Source of the DNA: Sutterella massiliensis
GTDB lineage: Bacteria > Pseudomonadota > Gammaproteobacteria > Burkholderiales > Burkholderiaceae_F
Length of the DNA: 64,000 nt
Assembly: GCF_016899755.1 (NCBI RefSeq)
Contig: NZ_JACJJC010000008.1
Span: 62,001 to 126,000 of the forward strand
Reading direction: 5' to 3'
Under the pieces are notes generated by a model that was given only the letters and a program-made list of their open reading frames with translations, did no database searches and was not told the DNA's origin. A program made the translations under genes and the position numbers. Of the stretch, positions 36,331 to 46,370 are shown piece by piece (the stretch's first letter is position 1; each line of letters opens with the position of its first letter).

Positions 36331-36369
36331 AAAGCGGGAAACAGCCTGAGCCGAATCCCGCTTTTCTTT
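36331..36369. terminator. Bidirectional terminator downstream of dcuB
   Basis: AAAGCGGGA (36331-36339) pairs with TCCCGCTTT (36356-36364) and is flanked by A- and T-runs. It lies about 75 bases after the dcuB stop on the minus strand. Confidence 0.75.
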
Positions 36370-36442
36370 TTCGGCAGCCGGTGCTCGGTCAAAGCACCGG
36401 CCAGCCGGGTTACATCGTAGTCCCCACTAATCTTTTTAGTTT

Positions 36443-37792
36443 TTAGATGTACCCGTAAGCAACGCCGAGGAAGTAGCCGACAACCGTCGCGGTAATCACA
36501 CCGATCAGACCCGGAAGGATGAAGGAGTGATTGATCACGAAGCGGCCGATGTGCGTCGTACCCGAACGGTCGAACTGAAGAGCAGCCAGGTCGGACGGAT
36601 AGGTCGGCAGGATGTAGTAGCCATAGCAGGCCGAGGAGAAAGCCACCACGAGGCCCGGAGGCGTACCGACAGCGAGGGCAACCGGAACGATCGTCGCAAT
36701 GGCAGCAGCCTGCGAGTTCACGAGCTTCGAGACGAGCAGCAGCACGATGGCATAGGTCCAAGGCGCTTCCTTAACCCAACCGACGAGGATTTCCTTGAGG
36801 TCACCCAAGTGGGCCATGAACATCGTATCGGCCATCCAAGCCACGCCGTACACGGCAACGATGGCGACCATACCGGCATTGAACACTGCGGTCTTGTTAA
36901 TGGACGAGGCACGGACGTTGCAGAAGATCACCATCAGGGCGCCAGCGGAGAGCATTGCCATCTGGATGAGCTGCGTCATGCCAAGGGGCTTGCCGCCAAC
37001 GGCCGGACGGAGCGCCGGATCCATACCGAGCACGGCCACGAAGGCAATGGTCGCCAGGAAGATGTAGAGCGAAGCCCAAGCGGTCTTCGGGAAGACCTTG
37101 CCGACAAGGGTGGTCGTTTCGCCGTAGACGTACTTCTTCTGTTCCGGATCGGAAATGAGCTTCTGGAACTCTTCGTCCTTGTCGAGGTCCTTGCCGCGGA
37201 ACGACGAGAAGGTCGCTTCGGCAAAGAGGCCGACGATGGCCGACGGAATCACGATCGCAAAGAGCTGCAGGAAGCCGAAGGGCTTGCCGCCGACTTCATA
37301 GCCTTCGAGCAGCGAGATCATCGAGACGGCAGCCACAGCAGCCGGCGAGCAGATAACGCCCATCTGCGCGGCGATGGTCGAAGCAGCCATCGGACGTTCC
37401 GGACGGATGCCGTTCTTGATGGCGACGTCGTAAATAATCGGGAGCATCGTGTAGACAACGTGACCCGTGCCGCAGAGAACCGTAAGGAACCAGCAGATGT
37501 ACGGAGCGAGGTACACGACGGCGCGCGGGTGCTTGCGCAGCACGCGTTCGGCAATCTGAAGCAGGCAGTCGAGACCGCCGGCAGCCTGGAGGGTCGCGGA
37601 ACCGCAAACCACGGCCAGAATCGTCAGAATGACGTCGACCGGGGGCTTACCGACCTTGACGCCGAAGCCGAAGATAAGGATGAGCAGGCCGATGCCGCCG
37701 ATAAGGCCGAGGGCCATACCGCCTTTACGGGCACCGTAAAACAGCGCGATCAGAACGATGATCAGCTGCACCCAAAAATCAAATCCGAGCAT
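36443..37792 (-). CDS. dcuB: Anaerobic C4-dicarboxylate antiporter
   Basis: A 449-residue inner-membrane transporter (E. coli DcuB 446) with about 10-12 hydrophobic segments. It exchanges external fumarate, malate or aspartate for succinate during fumarate respiration. Family hallmarks: the N-terminus [39 protein letters not shown], and the C-terminal [28 protein letters not shown]. Start at 37792 rather than the open frame to 37954. It supplies the substrate that a FrdC-anchored fumarate reductase would need. Confidence 0.95.
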   Translation of the reverse strand: MLGFDFWVQLIIVLIALFYGARKGGMALGLIGGIGLLILIFGFGVKVGKPPVDVILTILAVVCGSATLQAAGGLDCLLQIAERVLRKHPRAVVYLAPYICWFLTVLCGTGHVVYTMLPIIYDVAIKNGIRPERPMAASTIAAQMGVICSPAAVAAVSMISLLEGYEVGGKPFGFLQLFAIVIPSAIVGLFAEATFSSFRGKDLDKDEEFQKLISDPEQKKYVYGETTTLVGKVFPKTAWASLYIFLATIAFVAVLGMDPALRPAVGGKPLGMTQLIQMAMLSAGALMVIFCNVRASSINKTAVFNAGMVAIVAVYGVAWMADTMFMAHLGDLKEILVGWVKEAPWTYAIVLLLVSKLVNSQAAAIATIVPVALAVGTPPGLVVAFSSACYGYYILPTYPSDLAALQFDRSGTTHIGRFVINHSFILPGLIGVITATVVGYFLGVAYGYI

Positions 37793-38325
37793 GTCTTTTC
37801 TCTCAGTAAAGTGAGGACGCGACAATTCTCTCTCGGTCATCCTCTTTTGTGGGTATAAAAAGTTGTCTCTATTGATCAAGTACAAATATTTACATTCAGA
37901 GGCCCTACTCTTTACAATTTGTTTTTCCTTCCGCTCAGGTGTTCTCCCATACAAGAGTTTTTAACGCGGTTTACATATTTTTCACATCGAAAGCCCTGCA
38001 AACCAGCCCTCTCTCGAGTCAACCGTATTCTCTCGATCGAAAGATACAAATAGCGCTAGAGCCGTTTTTCTACGCTCAACAGGAGCTCTACCCCAAAAGT
38101 GGTTGACTAGATAAAAAAGACTAGTTCTCGCCATTGCATCGCAAGAATGGGGTATCTCGCTTTGGAAACATTTCTTTACATAGGTTTGCGTTCCTTAGCG
38201 AAACCCTTATCTAGGTTTGATGCCTGCGTAATATGCTTGGTTAATTACACTCTCGCTCCGCATTTCCTTCCGCGTATCTCAACGCGTTCAACTTATTCGG
38301 CCGGTGCGGCCGCCTCTTTCAAATC
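37793..38325. promoter_or_regulatory. Divergent regulatory region dcuB / RND pump
   Basis: A 533-bp gap, AT-richer than its surroundings. An imperfect FNR-like site TTGAT-CAAG-TACAA (37872-37885; 8 of 10 consensus bases) lies 80-93 bases before dcuB. On the pump side, GACTAG is repeated at 38105-38110 and 38119-38124, overlapping a TTGACT that could be a -35. No gene and no local regulator gene were found. Confidence 0.45.
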
Positions 38326-39426
38326 ATGAAACTGCTCCTCGCTGCTGCGGCCCTGAGCGGCCTGATCGTTTTAAATTTATCGGGCTGCAAGTCGAAGCAA
38401 AATGCGGCGCCAGCCGCCGAGCCGCTCCCGGTCAAAACCGTTGCCGTTCACGCCGCAGACGAACCGCGCTGGATCGAAATGCTCGGTCAAGCAGAAGGCG
38501 GCGCCGAAGTCGAAGTCCGCGCCCAGGTGAGCGGCATTTTGAAGCGCCTCAATTACCAGGAGGGCGACTTCGTGAAAGCGGGCGACGTCCTTTTTGAGAT
38601 TGAAGACGCGCCTTTCAAAGCCCGCCTCGATTCCGCTCGTTCGACGAGAAAACAGTACGCCGACGAACTTGCGCAGGCCGAACGGGAACTTAAGCGAACG
38701 TCGACCCTTTACAAAACGGGCGCAGCAAGCCGCAAAGACTTTGACGACGCGCAGAGCACCCGCAACCAAAAGAAATTCCAGTTCGAGCAGGCCAAGGCCG
38801 ACGAAAAGGACGCGGAAATCAGTCTCGGCTGGACACGTGTTCTCGCCCCTGCAAGCGGCTACGCCTCGCGCGCCAGTCTCAACCCGGGCAGTCTCATTGA
38901 TGCGAGCAGCTCGCTCCTTGCAACGATTACGCAGCACGATGACGTGCGCATCACCTTTGCGCCCTCGGACCGTGATCTCGGCGAATCCAAAGTCACGCTT
39001 GAAAGTGCCGTTCGCGTCTTCACGAAAAATGGAAAGGAAATACCCGCCAAGCTCGATTACGTAGCAAAGTCGCTCGACCCGTCGGTTGGCACACGCCTTA
39101 TGCGCGCGGCACTGTCGGCAGACCACCCCGTGATTCCAGGAGAATTCGTCACGGTACGCCTCATGGTGGACGTCGACAAGCAAGCGTATCGCGTGCCGCA
39201 GAAAGCCGTCATGCAGCGCCCAGACGGCACCTACTGCGTTTATGTCGCTGCCGACGGCAAAGCACGGCTGCGCACGGTGACTGTCGGTCTTTGGGAAGGC
39301 ACCGACTGGATTGTTCGCTCGGGACTCAAGGACGGCGACCTCATCATCACGAATCAGCTACTTCGCCTGCAGGAGGGCTCGCCCATTCGTCTGAGCGCCA
39401 ATGAAGCGCCCACCGAAAAGCACTAA
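38326..39426 (+). CDS. RND efflux periplasmic adaptor (membrane fusion) lipoprotein
   Basis: A 366-residue MexA/AcrA-family adaptor linking an RND pump to an outer-membrane channel. The signal peptide ends in a lipobox with Cys21 (NLSGC). Lipoyl-like halves flank the hairpin: VRAQVSGILKRLNYQEGDFVKAGDVLFEIE and TRVLAPASGYASRASLNPGSL, with the coiled coil at about 100-160 between them. The start codon overlaps no neighbour. The pump gene begins 17 bases after the stop. Confidence 0.93.
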   Translation: MKLLLAAAALSGLIVLNLSGCKSKQNAAPAAEPLPVKTVAVHAADEPRWIEMLGQAEGGAEVEVRAQVSGILKRLNYQEGDFVKAGDVLFEIEDAPFKARLDSARSTRKQYADELAQAERELKRTSTLYKTGAASRKDFDDAQSTRNQKKFQFEQAKADEKDAEISLGWTRVLAPASGYASRASLNPGSLIDASSSLLATITQHDDVRITFAPSDRDLGESKVTLESAVRVFTKNGKEIPAKLDYVAKSLDPSVGTRLMRAALSADHPVIPGEFVTVRLMVDVDKQAYRVPQKAVMQRPDGTYCVYVAADGKARLRTVTVGLWEGTDWIVRSGLKDGDLIITNQLLRLQEGSPIRLSANEAPTEKH

Positions 39427-39443
39427 CTCGGAGGCCGTGAAGC

Positions 39444-42400
39444 ATGCTGAGCCAGTTCTGCATCCGACGTCCGATCTTCGCGACCGTTCTCTCGCTCATC
39501 ATTGTGCTTGCGGGCCTCGTGGCGCTGCAGGTGCTTCCGCTCTCGCAGTACCCGAACATTTCGCCGCCGACCGTGCGCGTCTCGGCGACCTACGACGGTG
39601 CCGACGCCGAAACCATTGCGCGTACGGTCGCCGCACCGATCGAAGATCAGCTTTCGGGCATTGAAGGGCTTCTCTATTACACGACCAGTATCCGAAGCAA
39701 CGGCGACATGTCGATCGCCTGTGTCTTCGACGTGGGCGTCGACCCGAATGACGCCATGCTCGAAATCAACAACCGCGTCCGAACAGCCGAACGACGGCTA
39801 CCCGCCACGGTTCGCGATCAGGGCGTCTCCGTCAGAAAGCGCTCCGATGAAGAGCTTCTCATGATGGCACTCTTCTCGCCCGATCAGTCGATGGGCGTGA
39901 CGGACATGGCCGACTATGCCAATCTCAACATTGTCGACGAACTCAAGCGCCTGCCCGGCATCGGCGACGTGAACGTCTTCGGCAATGTGCAGTCGGCCAT
40001 GCGAATCTGGCTAGACCCGCTTCGCATGGGCGAGCTCGGCGTGACGACCCAAGACGTGGAAGCTGCGGTTGAGGCGCAGAACGCGCAGCGCTCGGCAGGC
40101 CGCGTCGGCACCTCGCCCACGCTGCCCGAGCAGCAGCTCTACTACACGATCACGACGCCGGGACAGCTCCTCACGCCCGAGCAGTTCGGCAACATCATCG
40201 TCAAGAACGACGGTCCGAACGGCCTTGTCCGCGTTCGGGACATTGCGACAACCGAAGTTGGCAAGCGCTCTTATGAATTCCGTGTCGACTTGAACGGGCA
40301 GCCCGGCGTCAACATCGGCGTTTATCTGCAGACGGGTGCCAACGCCATGGCTGCGGCCGAAGCCGTCAAGTCACGCATTACCGAGCTCGCCAAGCACTTC
40401 CCCGAGGGCAAGCTCGACTACATTGTGACGAACGACACGACGATTTTCGTTGAGGCTTCGCTCAATGAGGTCTATCACACCTTAGCCGAAGCGCTTGGGC
40501 TCGTCCTTGTCGTCGTGTTCCTATTCCTGCAGAGCTGGCGCGCCACCATCATTCCGATGCTCGCTGTGCCGGTTTCGCTCATCGGCACAATGGCCGGCCT
40601 GTGGCTTTTTGGCTTCTCTCTCAACACACTCACACTCTTTGCCATGACGCTCTCGATCGGCATCGTTGTTGACGACGCCATCGTGGTGCTTGAGAACGTC
40701 GAGCGCATCATGCGCACGGAAAATCTACCGCCCTTCGAAGCTGCCCAAAAGGCCATGAAAGAGGTGGCGGGAGCGCTTGTCGCCATCGTGCTCGTGCTCT
40801 CGGCCGTTTTCGTTCCCGTTGCCTTCCTCGGTGGCATTGCGGGCGAACTCTATCGACAGTTTGCCGTCACGGTAGCTGTCTCCGTTGCGATTTCGGGCTT
40901 TGTGGCGCTTACGCTCACGCCTGCGCTCTGCGCGATTCTTCTGAAAAAAGAAACGCAGGGCGAACGAAGCCGTTTCTTCCGCGCCTTCAACGCCGGGCTT
41001 GCGCATTTCACGATGCTCTTCCTACAGGTGGTTCGCGCTGCGCTCAAGCACCGCATCATCTCGGCCCTTCTCCTTGTAGCGGTCACGATCGGCGGCTGGC
41101 AAATGCTCGAGCACACCCCAACGGCCTTCATCCCGAAAGAAGACCAGGGCATTGTGCGCGTTTCCGTGGCGCTCCCTGAGGGGGCCGCCTTCCCGCGAAC
41201 CGAGGCCGTTTCGGAAGAGATCCTCGCAAAGGCACAGGAAATGCCTGCGGTGCGCAACGTGCTCACGATGATGGGCTTCGATACGTTCTCGTCGAACATC
41301 CGAGCCAACAACGCTACCTTCATCATTCAGCTCAAGCACTGGGACGATCGAACGGATTCCGCCGACGATATTCAGCAGCAGGTGCAGGCCTACATGAATC
41401 AGCACTCCGAGGCGCGTGGCGTAGCATCGACCCCGGCACCGATTCCAGGGCTCGGTTCCGCAAACGGCTTCTCGGGCTTCATTACTTCGCACGGCAACGA
41501 CAATCCGCTTGTTCTTCAAGAGGTGACCGACGCCTTTATGGAGCGCCTTCGCGAGCGCCCCGAACTTACGGGCCTCAGAAGCTTCCTCGTAGCGGATACG
41601 CCGCAGCTTGAGCTCGTTGTCGACGAAGACCGCGCTTATGCGCTCGGCGTCCCGGTCGACCAGGTATACGAAACGATCTCGACGCTGATGGGGAGTACGT
41701 ACATCAACGACTTCACGCGAAACGGCAAAACATACCGCGTCGTCATGCAGGCCGACGCCAAGTACCGCGCAACACCGGAGGACCTCGGCCGTGCGTACGT
41801 ACGTTCGGAAACCTCGGGCGAAATGATCCCGATTTCGACGCTCATCACCTATTCGCGCAAGTCGGGTGCCGAATCGCTCAGCCGCATGAACGGCTACCTC
41901 GGCTCTCAAATCATGGGGGCGGCCGTTCAGGGCGTAGCCTCGGGCGAAGCAATCCGCATTGTTGAAGAACTCGCAGCCGAGTACCTGCCCGAGGGTTACC
42001 AGGTCGAATGGACCGGTCAGACCTACCACGAAAAGCGCATCGGCGCCTCGTCGGCAACGGCCTTTGGCTTTGGGCTTCTCGTCATGTTCCTGATTCTGGC
42101 CGCTCTTTACGAGCGCTGGTCGCTGCCGATCGCCGTCGTGCTCGCCGTACCCTACGCCTTCCTCGGCGCCATGGTGGCCGTATGGCTGAGAGGCTCGAAC
42201 AACGACATTTACTTCCAAATCGGCCTGCTTGTGCTGATCGGCCTCACCGCCAAAAACGCCATTCTGATCGTCGAATTTGCCGCACTCAAAATGGAAGAAG
42301 GTATGGGCCCCTTTGATGCGGCTATCGCAGCAGCGGGCTTGCGCTTCCGCCCGATTCTCATGACTTCCCTCGCCTTCGTCCTCGGCGTGGTGCCGCTTCT

Positions 42401-42644
42401 GCTTGCCAGCGGCGCGGGCGCCGCGGCTCGCCACTCCATGGGCACGGGCGTCTTCGGAGGCATGATCGCCGCGACCTTCATTTCGACGATTTTCGTGCCG
42501 GTCTTCTTCACCTGGTTTGCCAGACGCAAGAAGACCGCGGCTGAGCTCGCCAAGCCGCAGCCCGAAACCGAAACGCCGAAGCTGCCGCCTCAGAGCACTG
42601 CAGGCGAGGTGTCCGTCGAAGGTAAGGACAAGCGCGACGTCTGA
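39444..42644 (+). CDS. RND multidrug efflux permease (HAE1, AcrB/MexB-like)
   Basis: A 1,066-residue proton-driven exporter with 12 transmembrane segments and two large periplasmic loops. The proton-relay aspartates are Asp410 and Asp411 in GIVVDDAIVVLENVE, and the TM10 lysine lies in LTAKNAILIVEFA. The N-terminus MLSQFCIRRPIFATVLSL is typical of HAE1 pumps. It forms a two-gene operon with the adaptor; no TolC-type channel or TetR repressor is nearby, so those must be supplied from elsewhere. Confidence 0.95.
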   Translation: MLSQFCIRRPIFATVLSLIIVLAGLVALQVLPLSQYPNISPPTVRVSATYDGADAETIARTVAAPIEDQLSGIEGLLYYTTSIRSNGDMSIACVFDVGVDPNDAMLEINNRVRTAERRLPATVRDQGVSVRKRSDEELLMMALFSPDQSMGVTDMADYANLNIVDELKRLPGIGDVNVFGNVQSAMRIWLDPLRMGELGVTTQDVEAAVEAQNAQRSAGRVGTSPTLPEQQLYYTITTPGQLLTPEQFGNIIVKNDGPNGLVRVRDIATTEVGKRSYEFRVDLNGQPGVNIGVYLQTGANAMAAAEAVKSRITELAKHFPEGKLDYIVTNDTTIFVEASLNEVYHTLAEALGLVLVVVFLFLQSWRATIIPMLAVPVSLIGTMAGLWLFGFSLNTLTLFAMTLSIGIVVDDAIVVLENVERIMRTENLPPFEAAQKAMKEVAGALVAIVLVLSAVFVPVAFLGGIAGELYRQFAVTVAVSVAISGFVALTLTPALCAILLKKETQGERSRFFRAFNAGLAHFTMLFLQVVRAALKHRIISALLLVAVTIGGWQMLEHTPTAFIPKEDQGIVRVSVALPEGAAFPRTEAVSEEILAKAQEMPAVRNVLTMMGFDTFSSNIRANNATFIIQLKHWDDRTDSADDIQQQVQAYMNQHSEARGVASTPAPIPGLGSANGFSGFITSHGNDNPLVLQEVTDAFMERLRERPELTGLRSFLVADTPQLELVVDEDRAYALGVPVDQVYETISTLMGSTYINDFTRNGKTYRVVMQADAKYRATPEDLGRAYVRSETSGEMIPISTLITYSRKSGAESLSRMNGYLGSQIMGAAVQGVASGEAIRIVEELAAEYLPEGYQVEWTGQTYHEKRIGASSATAFGFGLLVMFLILAALYERWSLPIAVVLAVPYAFLGAMVAVWLRGSNNDIYFQIGLLVLIGLTAKNAILIVEFAALKMEEGMGPFDAAIAAAGLRFRPILMTSLAFVLGVVPLLLASGAGAAARHSMGTGVFGGMIAATFISTIFVPVFFTWFARRKKTAAELAKPQPETETPKLPPQSTAGEVSVEGKDKRDV

Positions 42645-42658
42645 GATGTACATCAGTA

Positions 42659-42736
42659 AGCCGAACTCGCATGAGTTCGGCTTCGCGCAATCAAAAAACC
42701 GGATGCCGTGACTAAAGCGGCATCCGGTTCTTTTTT
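42659..42736. terminator. Tandem terminators between the RND operon and dnaJ
   Basis: Hairpin one: AGCCGAACTC (42659-42668) with GAGTTCGGCT (42673-42682), perfect, no T-run. Hairpin two: AACCGGATGCCG (42697-42708) with CGGCATCCGGTT (42718-42729), A-run before and T6 after, so it can act in both directions for the converging transcripts. Confidence 0.92.
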
Positions 42737-42754
42737 CAATTGATACGCGCAGCG

Positions 42755-43915
42755 TTACTTGAAAATGTTCTTCATGCGCTCGAAAAAGCCCTTTGTCTTC
42801 GGGTTGTGCTTCTCGCCGCCCTGCTTGATCGAATTTTCGAATTCGCGAAGCAGTTCCTTCTGCTTGCCCGTCAGGTTGACCGGCGTTTCGATCAGGATGT
42901 GGAGATAAAGATCGCCCGGGTCACGGGTACGCATGTTGCGGATGCCCTTGTCGCGCAAACGGAAGGTCTTGCCGCTCTGCGTGCCTTCGGGGATCGTTAT
43001 GCGCGTCTTTCCTTCGAGCGTCGGCACTTCGACTTCACCGCCGAGCGCCGCCGTCGCGAACGAAATCGGCAGATCCATATGAAGGTCATCACCGTCGCGC
43101 TCGAAAATCTCGCTCGGACGGATGCGGATTTCGATGTAGAGATCGCCAGCAGCGCCGCCGTTGAGCCCCGGCTCGCCCTTGCCAACCATGCGGATGCGCT
43201 GTCCGTCATTGATGCCGGCAGGAATATTGACCTCGAGAACCTTGGCCGTGCGCGTATAGCCCGTGCCCTGGCAATCGGTGCAGGGTTCTTCAATCACCTG
43301 GCCCGAACCGTGACAGCGCGGGCAAGTCTGCTGAACATGGAAGATGCCGTTCGACATGCGGACGGCGCCGCTGCCGCCGCAGGTCGGGCAGGTCTTCTTC
43401 GACGTGCCGGGTTTGCAGCCTGAACCGTGACAGGTTTTACACTCTTCCCACGAGGGCACACGGATTTCCATCTTGCGCCCGTGCGCAGCGTCTTCGAGTG
43501 AAATTTCAAGCGAGAAACTCACGTCGTCGCCGCGAACACCCTGCTCGCGTTGCTGACCGCGCGCGCGCGCACCCCCGCCGAAAAGGTCGGAGAAAATGTC
43601 TCCGAAGGCGCTCTGAAAGTCGCCCGCACCCATGTTCCCGAAGCCGCCGAAGCCGTTGCCGAAGCCACCCGCGCCGCCAGCGGCCGAAGGGTCGACGCCC
43701 GCCTTGCCGAAACGATCGTAAGCCGCGCGCTTCTGTTCGTCGGAAAGCACGGCATAAGCTTCGCCGATTGCCTTGAATTTCTCCTCGGCCGCCTTGTCGC
43801 CAGGATTGCGGTCCGGGTGATACTTCATCGCCAAGCGACGATACGCCTTCTTAATTTCGTCGGCGCTTGCGCTGCGGCTAACCCCGAGCAGCTCGTAATA
43901 GTCTTGATCTGCCAT
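42755..43915 (-). CDS. dnaJ: Chaperone DnaJ (Hsp40)
   Basis: A 386-residue type I Hsp40: J-domain (1-70, with the HPD motif in YHPDRNPG), Gly/Phe-rich linker (about 75-130), four CxxCxGxG zinc repeats (about 140-205) and the two substrate-binding barrels. It stimulates DnaK ATPase and delivers clients. Start at the ATG at 43915 ([12 protein letters not shown]); a GTG 12 bases upstream is possible. It follows dnaK by about 160 bases. Confidence 0.97.
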   Translation of the reverse strand: MADQDYYELLGVSRSASADEIKKAYRRLAMKYHPDRNPGDKAAEEKFKAIGEAYAVLSDEQKRAAYDRFGKAGVDPSAAGGAGGFGNGFGGFGNMGAGDFQSAFGDIFSDLFGGGARARGQQREQGVRGDDVSFSLEISLEDAAHGRKMEIRVPSWEECKTCHGSGCKPGTSKKTCPTCGGSGAVRMSNGIFHVQQTCPRCHGSGQVIEEPCTDCQGTGYTRTAKVLEVNIPAGINDGQRIRMVGKGEPGLNGGAAGDLYIEIRIRPSEIFERDGDDLHMDLPISFATAALGGEVEVPTLEGKTRITIPEGTQSGKTFRLRDKGIRNMRTRDPGDLYLHILIETPVNLTGKQKELLREFENSIKQGGEKHNPKTKGFFERMKNIFK

Positions 43916-43976
43916 TGCTTCTGACACTGTTCTTTATTGCAACACGAACGCGTTCGCCGCGTCCCTGCCATATCCA

Positions 43977-44016
43977 AGAAAGGGCCGGCCCAACCGAATC
44001 GAGCCGACCCTTCGTC
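43977..44016 (-). terminator. Possible attenuating hairpin between dnaK and dnaJ
   Basis: AAGGGCCGGC pairs imperfectly with GCCGACCCTT around a 13-base loop; on the minus strand a short TCTTGG follows, not a full T-run. It may reduce read-through from dnaK into dnaJ rather than stop it. Confidence 0.4.
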
Positions 44017-44074
44017 GTTTCTGCGCCGCCGTGCCGCCCGAAGCGGCTTACACGCGGCGCATCCTCGAGCAGAA

Positions 44075-45982
44075 TTACTTCTTCACTTCCGTGAAGTCGG
44101 CATCAACGACATCGTCGTCCTTGTTGCCGTTCTGCTTGGGGGCTTCCTGCTGAGCCTGCGCGGCAGCCTGGTTCATCTTTTCACCGATCTTCTGAGCGGC
44201 GGTCATCAAGCGTTCAACAGCAGCATCGATCGCAGCCTTGTCTTCGCCCTTGACCTTTTCTTCGACGTCCTTGATTGCCGATTCGCAGGCAGCACGGTCT
44301 TCGCTTTCGACCTTGTCGCCGAATTCCTTCAGCGTCTTCTGAACCTGGCTCACAGCGGCATCGGCCTGGTTGCGGGCCTGAGCGAGCTCGAAGCGGCGAT
44401 GATCCTCTTCCTTGTTGGCTTCGGCGTCGGAAACCATACGGTTGATTTCGTCTTCCGAAAGGCCGGAACTCGCCTTGATCGTGATGTTGTTTTCCTTGCC
44501 CGTGGCCTTGTCCTTGGCGGTGACGTGCAGAATGCCGTTGGCATCGATGTCGAACGTCACTTCAATCTGCGGCAGGCCGCGCGGAGACGGCGGAATGCCT
44601 TCGAGATTGAATTCGCCAAGCAGCTTGTTCGAAGCGGCCATCTGGTGCTCGCCCTGATAGACCTTGATCGTCACGGCGGGCTGGTTGTCTTCGGCCGTCG
44701 AGAAGACCTGCGCGTGCTTGGTCGGAATCGTCGTATTGCGCTTGATCATCGGCGTCATCACGCCGCCAAGCGTCTCAATGCCGAGCGTGAGCGGCGTCAC
44801 GTCAAGCAGCAGCACGTCGCGGCGTTCGCCCGTGAGGACCGAACCCTGAATCGCGGCGCCGATAGCAACGGCTTCGTCGGGGTTGACGTCCTTGCGGGGC
44901 TCCTTGCCGAAGAATTCGCGAACAACCTGCTGAACACGCGGCATGCGGGACTGACCGCCGACGAGAATCACGTCGGTGATGTCAGACTTGTCGGCCTTTG
45001 CGTCACGAAGCGCCTTAACGACCGGTTCGATCGTGCGCTGAACGAGGTCTTCAACGAGGCTTTCGAACTTGGCGCGCGTAATGTTCATATTGAGGTGCTT
45101 CGGACCAGTCGCATCGGCCGTGATGTACGGCAGATTGATTTCCGTTTCCTGACGGCTCGAGAGCTCGATCTTGGCCTTTTCGGCAGCATCCTTCAGACGT
45201 TGCAGCGCGAGGACATCCTTCGAGAGGTCGGCGCCCGTATCCTTGCGGAATTCGCCGATGATGTAGTCAACGAGGCGCTGGTCGAAGTCTTCGCCGCCGA
45301 GGAACGTGTCGCCGTTGGTCGAGAGCACTTCAAACTGCTTGTCGCCGTCAACGTTGGCGATATCAATGATCGAAATATCGAACGTGCCACCACCCAAGTC
45401 GTACACGGCGATCTTGCGGTCCGCGGCACCAGCCTTGTCAAGACCGAAGGCGAGCGCGGCAGCGGTCGGTTCGTTGATGATTCGCTTCACTTCAAGACCG
45501 GCGATGCGGCCGGCATCCTTCGTCGCTTGGCGCTGACTGTCGTTGAAGTAGGCCGGAACCGTGATGACAGCTTCGGTGACCGGCTCGCCAAGGTAGTCTT
45601 CGGCGGTCTTCTTCATCTTGCGGAGAACTTCGGCCGAAATCTGCTGCGGAGCGAGCTTCTTGCCGCCGACTTCAACCCAGGCGTCGCCGTTGTCGGCACG
45701 AACGATGCTGAAGGGCATCAGGTTGATGTCCTTCTGAACTTCGGCGTCGTCAAAGCGGCGGCCGATGAGGCGCTTCACTGCGTAGAGCGTGTTCTTCGGG
45801 TTCGTGACTGCCTGACGCTTGGCGGGAGCGCCGACGAGAATTTCACCGTTATCGAGATAGGCAACGATAGACGGCGTGGTGCGGGCGCCTTCGCTGTTTT
45901 CGATCACTTTGACGTGATCGCCTTCCATGACGGCAACAGCGGAGTTCGTCGTGCCAAGGTCGATGCCAATGATCTTTGCCAT
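44075..45982 (-). CDS. dnaK: Chaperone DnaK (Hsp70)
   Basis: A 635-residue Hsp70. N-terminal ATPase domain with [17 protein letters not shown] and [12 protein letters not shown]; substrate-binding domain from about residue 390; C-terminal lid ending in DADFTEVKK. Its ATPase cycle is driven by DnaJ and GrpE. I start at 45982, eight bases after AGGAAA; the frame continues to 46084 without support. A sigma-32 promoter at 46151-46178 precedes it. Confidence 0.98.
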   Translation of the reverse strand: MAKIIGIDLGTTNSAVAVMEGDHVKVIENSEGARTTPSIVAYLDNGEILVGAPAKRQAVTNPKNTLYAVKRLIGRRFDDAEVQKDINLMPFSIVRADNGDAWVEVGGKKLAPQQISAEVLRKMKKTAEDYLGEPVTEAVITVPAYFNDSQRQATKDAGRIAGLEVKRIINEPTAAALAFGLDKAGAADRKIAVYDLGGGTFDISIIDIANVDGDKQFEVLSTNGDTFLGGEDFDQRLVDYIIGEFRKDTGADLSKDVLALQRLKDAAEKAKIELSSRQETEINLPYITADATGPKHLNMNITRAKFESLVEDLVQRTIEPVVKALRDAKADKSDITDVILVGGQSRMPRVQQVVREFFGKEPRKDVNPDEAVAIGAAIQGSVLTGERRDVLLLDVTPLTLGIETLGGVMTPMIKRNTTIPTKHAQVFSTAEDNQPAVTIKVYQGEHQMAASNKLLGEFNLEGIPPSPRGLPQIEVTFDIDANGILHVTAKDKATGKENNITIKASSGLSEDEINRMVSDAEANKEEDHRRFELAQARNQADAAVSQVQKTLKEFGDKVESEDRAACESAIKDVEEKVKGEDKAAIDAAVERLMTAAQKIGEKMNQAAAQAQQEAPKQNGNKDDDVVDADFTEVKK

Positions 45983-46150
45983 GTTTGCTTTTCCTCGTAG
46001 CCTTTGTCCGCCCGGCATCGGAACTGTCCGATTCGTTCGATGCGCGCCGCGCACCGCGCGGCCGCTCACGGGCGACATCTTCAAAACTTAAGGGTCGTCG
46101 GCGAACGCAGGAAGCAGCTCGGACGACAACCTTTTTCTCACTTAATCCGT

Positions 46151-46178
46151 ATATGGGGACGGCCTTTTTTTTTTCAAG
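46151..46178 (-). promoter_or_regulatory. Sigma-32 heat-shock promoter of dnaK
   Basis: On the minus strand CTTGAAA (46172-46178), a 13-base spacer and CCCCATAT (46151-46158) match the RpoH consensus CTTGAAA-N11-16-CCCCATNT exactly. It lies about 170 bases before the dnaK start, giving a leader of about 160 bases. Confidence 0.88.
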
Positions 46179-46271
46179 TCTCTCGAAAAAATCTTTTCTT
46201 TCTGCATCGATTTCCAAGAACCTTGAATCGCACCTTGCGCTCGCGAGCAAGCTTGCCGCAGTCGTTCGCAC

Positions 46272-46313
46272 GCCTAATAGAAAACGGCCCAGGGCGTTCA
46301 CCCGGGACCGTTT
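46272..46313 (-). terminator. Terminator of grpE
   Basis: AAACGG (46282-46287) pairs with CCGTTT (46308-46313) and the stem continues imperfectly inward; TTTTCTATT follows on the minus strand. It separates grpE from the dnaK promoter. Confidence 0.65.
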
Positions 46314-46370
46314 CCATCTCAAGCCTCAAACAATCGGGCGCTTCGCGCGCCCGTTTGTCCGAATTCCCAA

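Larger units (their letters stand above)
45983..46370 (-). other. Intergenic region grpE / dnaK
   Basis: A 388-bp region without a gene, holding the grpE terminator, the dnaK heat-shock promoter and a long dnaK leader. grpE and dnaK are therefore separately promoted. Confidence 0.6.

Noticed and set aside
36527-37858. A 443-codon plus-strand open frame
   Set aside because: Antisense to dcuB; the translation is rich in His, Arg and Asp as expected for the reverse of a hydrophobic protein.
37872-37885. FNR box controlling dcuB
   Set aside because: Only 8 of 10 consensus bases match and the nearest -10-like sequence is at the wrong distance; kept as a weak site within the region entry.
43937-46000. 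A 687-codon open frame opposite dnaK
   Set aside because: Shadow of dnaK, whose protein is unmistakable on the other strand.
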